Shown here piece after piece: positions 14,763 through 20,169 of a stretch of DNA of 20,169 nucleotides (positions are counted from its first letter, which is position 1; every line of letters starts with the position of its first letter). A program made the position numbers and the translations under genes. The stretch spans positions 1 through 20,169 of the forward strand of contig PXSU01000076.1 of NCBI GenBank assembly GCA_003022745.1, read 5' to 3'. This DNA is from Halobacteriales archaeon SW_9_67_25 (GTDB taxonomy: Archaea > Halobacteriota > Halobacteria > Halobacteriales > Haloarculaceae). Below the pieces are notes generated by a model. That model had not been told where the DNA came from and searched no databases. It saw only the letters and a list, made by a program, of their open reading frames with translations.

Positions 14763-15256
14763 GCCGGGCCGAGGACCGCGCCTTCGAGAGTCTGCTCGAC
14801 CGGGAGGCCGCCGAGCGCGAGGCGCTGCTGGACTCGCTGTCGATCAACGTCACTTGTCGGGCCGCTCGTCGAGATACTGCGGAGAGCACACAGACCGCCC
14901 AGCGCCGGAACACCGCCTGGCTGCTCGGCCGGGTCATGGACGACCCACAGAACCACGAGGCCGTCGACGCGCTCGTCGAGGCGATCCAGGAGGGCGAGGG
15001 GATGACCCGGCAGTTCGCCGCCACCAGCCTCGCCGAAATCGGCGGCTCCCACGTCCAACGCCAGCTGCTCGCAATCGCAGAGGACGAAGACGCCGACAGC
15101 GATGTCCGCGGGCAAGCAGTCTTCGTACTCGGCAAGGTCGGAGACAAGGAGACCGCCCGCCGTCTCCAGTCGCTTCTGGACAGCACCGAGGACGAACAGG
15201 TCCGACAGAAGACCTTCTCCGCGCTGTCGAAACTCGGTGGCCACTCCGGGGACTGA
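14759..15256 (+). CDS. CheR N-terminal scrap fused to HEAT-repeat protein
   Basis: A 165-residue composite. Residues 1-14 (MSRAEDRAFESLLD) and about 18-32 (AEREALLDSLSINVT) resemble two separate parts of CheR, the methyl-accepting protein methyltransferase; the residues between them and all the SAM-binding domain are missing. From about residue 48 onward it is a HEAT-repeat protein: NTAWLLGRVMDDPQNHEAVDALVEAI, EGMTRQFAATSLAEIGG, DVRGQAVFVLGKVGDKETARRL, VRQKTFSALSKLGG. Haloarchaea carry a HEAT-like protein in their che clusters (near CheF), so this is likely its C-terminal part. Only the repeats could still function, as a protein-binding scaffold. Confidence 0.72.
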   Translation: MSRAEDRAFESLLDREAAEREALLDSLSINVTCRAARRDTAESTQTAQRRNTAWLLGRVMDDPQNHEAVDALVEAIQEGEGMTRQFAATSLAEIGGSHVQRQLLAIAEDEDADSDVRGQAVFVLGKVGDKETARRLQSLLDSTEDEQVRQKTFSALSKLGGHSGD

Positions 15257-15596
15257 TCGCGACCCGGACGGTATCACGGTCAGACTGCAGCCAGACTAAC
15301 GGGGTGTGATACGGATTGCTGTAGCTATTTTCCAGGTCGACCGCAGGACAGCGTGCGGTCGATCCAGTAATGAACGACAGCAATCCGTATGAGACGCCCG
15401 GATTATTCGGCGACAAACTGGATCGAACCGTCTTCCCATCGGTCCGTTATTGTCGTACCCATTCCCCCGGATCGGGTCTTCGTTTTGCACACCGACGTGT
15501 CAGTGGGTGTAAAACTCATACTGACGGCTATAACTACGTGAAGATATTCGACCCCACGGGGGGTCGAAATCTCTCACGGGATTATAGCCGACAGTA
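15257..15596. other. Gene-free region with two palindromic elements
   Basis: This 340-base gap between the HEAT gene and the 572-aa membrane protein gene (which ends at 15597 on the other strand) has no supported gene. It contains two MITE-like palindromes, listed separately, and about 127 unassigned bases between them (15391-15517). GC content is lower than in the flanking genes. Confidence 0.6.
15309..15390. repeat. MITE-like palindromic element A (82 bp)
   Basis: Perfect 14-bp terminal inverted repeats, ATACGGATTGCTGT at 15309-15322 and its complement at 15377-15390, enclose a second perfect 9-bp stem (TCGACCGCA 15337-15345 with 15354-15362) and an 8-base loop. The nested symmetry suits a nonautonomous transposable element or an excision scar. 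No target duplication was clear. A bidirectional terminator is an alternative reading. Confidence 0.7.
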
Positions 15597-15597
15597 T
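15518..15597. repeat. MITE-like palindromic element B (80 bp)
   Basis: The left arm starts ATACTGACGGCTATAA (15518-15533); the complement of the right arm starts ATACTGTCGGCTATAA (15582-15597), a 16-bp match with one mismatch. The inner parts also pair (GATATTCGACCCC with GAGATTTCGACCCC reversed), giving arms of about 38 bases around a few-base loop. Its end is base 15597, the last base of the TGA stop codon of the membrane protein gene. A long palindrome of this kind is typical of haloarchaeal MITEs; as RNA it would form a strong hairpin that could end that transcript. Confidence 0.75.
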
Positions 15598-17315
15598 CAG
15601 CCCGCGTCGCTGGCGGTCCGGTTCCCCTCTCTGCCGGCAGGAACGATCCGCGTGTCCTGGTCGGATCCGACGGGGATACGCTCGACGACGGTGCCGTTCT
15701 CGTCGGTGACGACGATGTAGTAGGCGGGGCCGTCGCCCCCGCCGCCATCGCGGTCGTCGGTCCCGGTCGAGCGGTCCTGGCCGGGTTCGGTGCCGACCCC
15801 GGAGACGTTCCCGCTGATGAACGAGCGGATGGCCGCGTCGTCGTTGATTTCGACGGCCTCGCCGCTCTCGGCGTTGACGAAGACGTTCCGGGTGACGTCG
15901 GTGAAGTCGGTGGGTGCGACCTTGATGTGCCACCACAGGTCGCCCTCGACGGTCACCGGGACGGGTTCGGTAACCACGAAGTTCTCGCCCCAGTTGGTCC
16001 GGGAGTCGGCCGACCGCGCGATGCCCATCGCCCGCTCGGGGCCGGTCAGCGTCGCCTCGTCTGTCCCGAAGAAGGTGTACTCGCCGGTCTCTGCGTCGGC
16101 GAACCACACCTCGTCGAGCCCGCGGGTGTCCTCACCGTAGGGCTCCATGGCTGTCACGTATGACATCTGTTCGCCCGCGAGGTCGATGACGAAGGGCTGG
16201 CTGTTGGATGTGCCCGCGGGAAGGCCGGCGATTTCGACCTCCCCCTCGTGGGCGCCGACGACCGGCAGTTGGTTGACGATGCCGTTCCGGTAGCCGAGCG
16301 AGCCCATCTCCGAGCGGGCCAGCGTCAGCGGGTACAGGCGCTGCCCGTCGAGAATGGGGTTGTCCCGTGCCTCGGCAGGCGAGAGGTGGTCGACCGTCCC
16401 GTCGGGGTGGACAAGGGCGCCGCCGTCCCAGGTCGGTGTCGTGTGTGGGAACGGCGTCAGGTGCCATTCGTGGCCCGTCTTGGCGTAGTACATGTAGGGC
16501 CGGCCGTCGTGGCTGAACTCGACAGCCTCGTCGTTGTACCGCGCGATGTAGTCCGTCGATTTGAGCCGCCAGTCGGCCGACCGGTGGAGGAACATCCCCT
16601 GGCCGTACTCGAAGTCCTCCTCGTGGACGTCGATAGGACGGTCGTCGAGGCTGGTCATGCCGGTGATGAGGACGCCGCGCTGGTTTTCGACCACGCGGTT
16701 CCGGAACCCGTCGGGCTGGATGGCGTAGGACCACCCCAGCGAGCCGTCCTCCTTGCGGGCGATGTCGCTGGGCCCGAGGCGGTGCGTGCGGTACGAGACC
16801 GAGCCCCGCGTGGTGATGTCCGAGACCTCCCGCGGGACCACCCGCGGGTTGTCGGGGTTGGCCTGCGGGAACTCCTCGAGTTCGGTCGCGTCGGCCGTCG
16901 TCTGCTGGGCGAGCGTCCGCTGTTCGAGGGCGCCGGCAGGCAGGCCCACGAGCACCGAGAGGACGAACAGGACGCCGACGACCACCCCGAAGAGACGGAG
17001 TTTGCGCCGCGCAGTCCCCTTGACGGCCAACAACTGGTCGATTCGAACGTCGCTCGCTCCCTCTATCTCGACGGTCACCGACCCGCCGTCGTCGGGTGCC
17101 TCCACCCGGGAGGGCGGGACGTACCACAGAACCAGGGCAGCGAGCAGGGACCCGCCCAGGAAGACGGCTGCCGAGGGCGAAAAGAGCATCGAGTAGACGA
17201 GGCCGTGCCAGAGCGGTCTCGAAAAGTACCACGCCACGACGACAGCCACCACGACTGCGGTCCGTTTTGCGAGGTGTGCGACGAACGGGCGTCCCAGGTC
17301 GGTGTCGGAGGGCAT
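15597..17315 (-). CDS. Haloarchaeal membrane protein of unknown function (572 aa)
   Basis: A 572-residue protein with three N-terminal membrane helices (about 19-43, 49-66 and 107-130); the first two are close together and a soluble loop with VTVEIEGASDVRIDQLLAVKG separates the third. The large C-terminal part (from about 131) would be on one side of the membrane, probably outside, and is rich in Trp, Tyr and Asp, for example YMYYAKTGHEWHLTPFPHTTPTW and DLWWHIKVAPTDFTDVTRNVF. A Gly-rich linker and a small C-terminal strand segment (AYYIVVTDENGTVVERIP) end it. I recognise no enzyme motif. The frame extends 58 codons further upstream, but these are antisense to the kinase gene; ATG at 17315 fits the TATA box. 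Confidence 0.85.
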   Translation of the reverse strand: MPSDTDLGRPFVAHLAKRTAVVVAVVVAWYFSRPLWHGLVYSMLFSPSAAVFLGGSLLAALVLWYVPPSRVEAPDDGGSVTVEIEGASDVRIDQLLAVKGTARRKLRLFGVVVGVLFVLSVLVGLPAGALEQRTLAQQTTADATELEEFPQANPDNPRVVPREVSDITTRGSVSYRTHRLGPSDIARKEDGSLGWSYAIQPDGFRNRVVENQRGVLITGMTSLDDRPIDVHEEDFEYGQGMFLHRSADWRLKSTDYIARYNDEAVEFSHDGRPYMYYAKTGHEWHLTPFPHTTPTWDGGALVHPDGTVDHLSPAEARDNPILDGQRLYPLTLARSEMGSLGYRNGIVNQLPVVGAHEGEVEIAGLPAGTSNSQPFVIDLAGEQMSYVTAMEPYGEDTRGLDEVWFADAETGEYTFFGTDEATLTGPERAMGIARSADSRTNWGENFVVTEPVPVTVEGDLWWHIKVAPTDFTDVTRNVFVNAESGEAVEINDDAAIRSFISGNVSGVGTEPGQDRSTGTDDRDGGGGDGPAYYIVVTDENGTVVERIPVGSDQDTRIVPAGREGNRTASDAG

Positions 17316-17340
17316 TGTGTCCCCGTCCGCGCTCCGTGTC

Positions 17341-17347
17341 CTATAAG
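17341..17347 (-). promoter_or_regulatory. Candidate TATA box of the 572-aa membrane protein gene
   Basis: The minus strand reads CTTATAG, centred 29 bases before the ATG at 17315. The transcript would be leaderless or nearly so. Confidence 0.5.
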
Positions 17348-17367
17348 CTGTCGTCGGGCCGGTGCGG

Positions 17368-18941
17368 TCAGGTCTCGCTCTCGGCGAGCGGGAGGGACAC
17401 CGATACCTCGGTGCCGTCGTCGCAGTCGAACTCGAGGGCGCCGCCGGAGCTTTCGAGGACCCAGTAGACCAGCCACAGGCCGAGGCCACTCCCGTGGTCG
17501 AGTTTCGTCTCCTCGCCGCGCTCGAGGATGCGCCGTTCCTGCTCGGGAATGCCGGGGCCGTTGTCGGTGACGGTGACTATCGCCTGCTCGCCGTTCTTCC
17601 GGACGGCAACCTCGATGTCCGGCGCGTCCCCGGCGTGCTCGCAGGCGTTCTGGATGAGTTCCCAGAGCGCGTAATCGAGGGCGGCGGTCGCGCGGGCCGG
17701 CACGGACCGGACGGTGGCGTCGATGGACGCTCCCGGGAAGTCCTCGCGTGCACGCTCAACCAGTACTTCGACGGCCTCGCCGAGGTCCTGCTCGGCGACC
17801 TCGGTCTGGTCGAGCGACCGGCGGACGCGGTCGGCCACCTCGGTCGTCGAGAGCAGGCTCCGGGTCCTGTTGGCGATGTCCGACAGGCGCTCGTTGGCCT
17901 CCCCGTCGGTCAGCTCCATGGCCATCTCCAGATAACCGTCGATGGCCGTCAGGTCGTTGCGGATGTTGTGCCGGAGGATGCGGTTCAGGACCGTCAGTTG
18001 CTGGTTGCGCCGCTTCAGTTCGGTCACGTCCACGAAGAGGGCGTCGAGAGCTCCCTGCCCGAACGCGTCATGAGGGTGCGCTCGGCGGTCCCGAACTCGC
18101 CGGCGAGGGCCTGTTCGTACCCCCACTCTTCGAGGGCGCGCTCGGCGGACGCCGTGTAGAAGTCCCGCAACGGACGGCCACGGATCGCCGCGCGGTCGTA
18201 TCCCAGGGTTTCGGCGAACTCGCGGTTGCAGTCCGCGACCACCAGGTCGCCGCCCTCGTCTCGTGTCAGCGCGAACATCACGGGCGCCTCCTCGAACAGC
18301 TCCCGGTACTGGGTCTCGTACTGGTCTTGCACGACGACGCGGTTGCAGGCCGTCGCGAGTTTCTCGTTGAGTTCCGGCAACGACAGCAGTATCTCCTCGT
18401 CGAGTCGGACCCCCACGCTGGTCGGTGAGTCGACCGTCGCGAAGACGGCCGCATCAGCGAGCAGTCCCTCACCCGTGAACAGGCAGGGACGCCCCTCCTC
18501 GGCAAGCGTCCCGGCACCCCCGCCGACGTAGCTGATGTCGACGCCGTAGGCGTTGAACAGGCTTCCGACGAAGTCCTCGACGCGGGTTGCGTACGCGTCG
18601 ACGAGGACGAACGCCGTCGTGTCCCCCGGATATGCCGGCAACGCCGCGTCGACGTCCGTCCCCTCGTCGCTCAGACCGCGGACGACCGTCACTGACGGTT
18701 CGACCGATAGCCCGGCGACGACGGCGCCGGTGTCGTACTTCTCGCCCTCGTAGAGTATCTCCGGGAAGACGCCACCGAACACCGGCACCGAGAGGTCTCG
18801 CAACGTCGGGTCGACCTCCGCGGGCTCGGGTGCCGTTTCGGCCGCTGTGAGAATCACAATTCCCCGGATCGACCGGTCGTCCTCGAACGTCGAGACTCGC
18901 TCGACCAGCTCCCCCGTGTCGCTGACGAACGCGGTGTCCAT
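17368..18941 (-). pseudogene. FIST-PAS sensor histidine kinase, frameshifted
   Basis: Frame one (18024-18941, 305 codons) starts MDTAFVSDTGELVERVSTF and shows a FIST N-terminal sensory domain (VPVFGGVFPEILYEGEKYDTGAVVAGL, then VDISYVGGGAGTLAEEGRPCLFT). FIST_C seems missing, since SVGVRL runs straight into a linker. A PAS domain follows (YRELFEEAPVMFALTRDE, CNREFAETLGYDRAAIRGRPL). Near 18045-18070 the frame is lost after LMTRSGREL; the kinase continues in another frame from about ALFVDVTELKRRNQQLT to 17368, with H-box LRHNIRNDL, N-box LIQNACEHA, G1 DNGPGIP and G2 GSGLGLWL. The break probably combines a deletion in the late PAS with a phase change. Two separate proteins are possible, but the second lacks a good start. 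Confidence 0.78.
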
Positions 18942-18946
18942 CGACT

Positions 18947-19576
18947 CTAGTTTTGTATTCGTCTTGATATATAAATCCGACGGCGAGGTCGTACGGCCGG
19001 CTTCGGGTCGAACCCGACTGAAAGGCCGGCGGCCTCGAGCATCGGCAGGTCGTTCGCGCCGTCGCCGACTGCGACGGTATCGGACAGCGTCTCGCCGGTC
19101 GCGGCGACGAGCACCTCGAGGGCGTCGTCCTTGGTGCCCGCGACGAGCGGACCCGCGACCCCGCCGGTCAGTCGGCCGTCGGCGGCGGGCAGGCGGTTGG
19201 CGACGACCGCGTCGACTGCGACGTCCGCCGCCCCGAGTGCCGCCGCGACGCCGTGCTCGAACCCGCCCGTGAGGACGGCCACGTAGACGCCGGCCTCGCG
19301 CAGGCGGGCGAGTACATCGGCTGCCCCGGGCCGGAGCGTCACCGCCTCGAAGGCCATCCGTGCGTCCGCGAGGGCGAGTCCCTCCAGCAGGGCACACCGC
19401 CGCCGGAGACTCTCGGCGTAGCCGATCTCGTCGTTCATCGCTCGCCGGGTGATGGCCGCCATCTGCTCGGCGACGGCGTCCTCGCCCGTCCGGACCCGGT
19501 CGCACTGCTCGCCAAGCAGGACCGTCATCTCCGAATCGGAGAGCGTCCCGTCGAAGTCGAACGCGACCAGCGTCAT
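18947..19576 (-). CDS. serB: Phosphoserine phosphatase SerB, with atypical C-terminus
   Basis: A 209-residue HAD-family enzyme that makes serine from phosphoserine. The nucleophile motif is DFDGTLSD (D7, D9), motif II is LTGGF (102-106), the lysine motif is around GTKDDALEVL (148-157), and motif IV is GDGANDLPML (171-180). All catalytic motifs are present. After GFDPKPAV (188-195) the sequence becomes RPRRRIYISRRIQN, unlike the acidic helical end I expect (roughly 15-20 more residues in relatives), and it is encoded by the promoter region of the next gene. This suggests that a deletion joined serB to the kinase promoter. Activity may well be kept. ATG at 19576 is chosen because MTLVAFDFDG is the family start. 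Confidence 0.87.
   Translation of the reverse strand: MTLVAFDFDGTLSDSEMTVLLGEQCDRVRTGEDAVAEQMAAITRRAMNDEIGYAESLRRRCALLEGLALADARMAFEAVTLRPGAADVLARLREAGVYVAVLTGGFEHGVAAALGAADVAVDAVVANRLPAADGRLTGGVAGPLVAGTKDDALEVLVAATGETLSDTVAVGDGANDLPMLEAAGLSVGFDPKPAVRPRRRIYISRRIQN
18968..18975 (-). promoter_or_regulatory. TATA box of the FIST kinase gene, inside the serB 3' end
   Basis: The minus strand reads TTTATATA, a consensus archaeal TATA box. Its centre lies 30 bases before the ATG at 18941, giving a start near 18945. It sits within the last codons of serB. Confidence 0.7.
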
Positions 19577-19653
19577 AGCCGGCGTTCGGAGCGACGGGAG
19601 TAAATCCCCCGGTTCGAGGTGACCCTTTTGATCGCGGGGAATCACGTTCGACC
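19577..19653. promoter_or_regulatory. Divergent promoter region of serB and the small membrane protein
   Basis: These 77 bases separate two divergent starts. For the plus strand, CCCTTTTGATC at about 19622-19631 is a weak TATA candidate 27 bases before the ATG at 19654. For serB, the minus strand reads GGATTTACTCC around 19600-19610. Both would yield short or absent leaders. Confidence 0.35.
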
Positions 19654-19884
19654 ATGGGAGACGGACCCGACGTCGGGAGTGGTGTCCTCGACGGCGACGG
19701 CGATAGCAACGGCGACGACGACAGTGACGTGTGGACCCGAATGTTCGGGATGGTGGTCGCGGGCGTCGTCGCGGTCGTCGGGTTCGCGACGCTCTCGGCC
19801 GCGGGTATCGGGTATCCGCTCTCGCGTGGACTGTTCTCGATTCTGCTCGGTGTCGTCACCGGACAGGCCACAGAGGCGCTGTGA
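19654..19884 (+). CDS. Small membrane protein (76 aa), unknown function
   Basis: A 76-residue protein with a highly acidic Asp/Gly-rich N-terminus (about residues 1-26) and one clear hydrophobic helix (about 29-51, MFGMVVAGVVAVVGFATLSAA); a second weaker hydrophobic stretch (60-69) may fold back. There is no signal peptidase site. The divergent serB promoter and the predicted leaderless start support it. I do not recognise the family. Confidence 0.65.
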   Translation: MGDGPDVGSGVLDGDGDSNGDDDSDVWTRMFGMVVAGVVAVVGFATLSAAGIGYPLSRGLFSILLGVVTGQATEAL

Positions 19885-19908
19885 CCTGCCGCTCCCTACG
19901 GCCGAGTC

Positions 19909-20169
19909 TCACGGTGCCGGAGGCTCCCTGTCGTAGGCGTCCATGTCGCGGTAGAAGTTCAGCAGGCCGAACTTCAGCTTCCCGGGTTCGACGTCGATCA
20001 TATCGGCCCGTTCCTCGGGCGGGAACGCCCCGCGGACGGCGTACTCTGACATCTCGATCTCGGCCCGTTCAGTGTAGCGGGCGTCGAGCAGGACCCGTGC
20101 ACCGAAGTCCGCAGGCGAGCGCACGACCCGGCCCAGCGCCTGCCTGGTCTTGCGGACGGTCGGTATCTC
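19909..20169 (-). CDS. XPD/Rad3-like ATP-dependent DNA helicase, C-terminal fragment
   Basis: The C-terminal 86 residues of a superfamily 2 helicase; the gene runs off the right edge. The first visible residues EIPTVRKTRQALGRVVRSP contain helicase motif VI (QALGRVVR, with the arginine finger), followed by FGARVLLDARY and a PPEERADMIDVEPGKLKFGLLNFYRDMDAYD tail. Rad3/XPD enzymes act in DNA repair and unwinding. The call rests on this C-terminal motif and would be firmer with the upstream Walker and iron-sulfur motifs. Confidence 0.85.
   Translation of the reverse strand, partial: EIPTVRKTRQALGRVVRSPADFGARVLLDARYTERAEIEMSEYAVRGAFPPEERADMIDVEPGKLKFGLLNFYRDMDAYDREPPAP

Noticed and set aside
15296..15490. 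64-codon minus-strand frame through palindrome A
   Set aside because: It crosses both arms of the palindrome and has no family pattern.
16248..17570. A 440-codon plus-strand frame opposite the membrane protein gene
   Set aside because: It is a mirror of the real minus-strand gene, rich in Arg, Val and Gly, with no domain pattern.
18942..19871. Upstream extension of the FIST kinase frame
   Set aside because: This part is Arg-rich antisense-phase sequence within serB. The TATA box and MDTAF start place the gene start at 18941.
1..20169. CRISPR arrays, tRNA or rRNA genes
   Set aside because: No regularly spaced direct repeats, cloverleaf-like sequences with a conserved GTTC arm in context, or rRNA motifs were seen by eye.

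Overview
This is a GC-rich haloarchaeal chromosome segment. The acidic proteins, the S10-type ribosomal protein operon order, the archaellin/Che remnants and several near-leaderless promoters all fit Halobacteria. The ribosomal proteins read closest to those I remember from Haloarcula relatives, but that is recall and not a search.

Layout. Bases 1-6052 (minus strand) hold a tightly packed ribosomal operon, read from high to low coordinates: a SPOUT-type RNA methyltransferase, uL3, uL4, uL23, uL2, uS19, uL22, uS3, uL29, RNase P protein 1, and the start of uS17. Bases 6311-7350 carry two short haloarchaeal proteins of unknown role on the minus strand. Divergent from them, 7502-9378 (plus) encodes a VOC/glyoxalase-fold protein, a cysteine-cluster protein, SecE (57 aa) and Spt5. 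Bases 9492-10937 (minus) encode a membrane histidine kinase with a LOV-type PAS domain that keeps the photoactive cysteine motif. It lies in a patch of lower GC next to an insertion-sequence remnant.

Bases 11162-15256 look like an eroded motility and chemotaxis locus. An archaellin gene has an amber codon at codon 53 and its 3' end runs into a transposase scrap. A small membrane protein next to a winged-helix regulator is frameshifted. CheW lacks its central segment. A CheB receiver start is fused in frame to pieces of CheA, and a CheR start is fused in frame to a HEAT-repeat protein. A KaiC-like ATPase in the middle is intact. Several deletions keep the reading frame, which suggests either chance survival or selection for shortened products.

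Bases 15257-15596 have no gene but hold two separate palindromic MITE-like elements; the second touches the stop codon of the next gene. The right end (15597-20169) encodes a 572-aa membrane protein of unknown function, a frameshifted FIST-PAS histidine kinase, phosphoserine phosphatase SerB with an altered C-terminus, a small membrane protein, and the C-terminus of an XPD/Rad3-like helicase.

The left third is conserved translation and transcription machinery. From about 9.4 kb onward the window is accessory and sensory, with IS debris, palindromes and repeated internal deletions. I found no tRNA, rRNA or CRISPR array.
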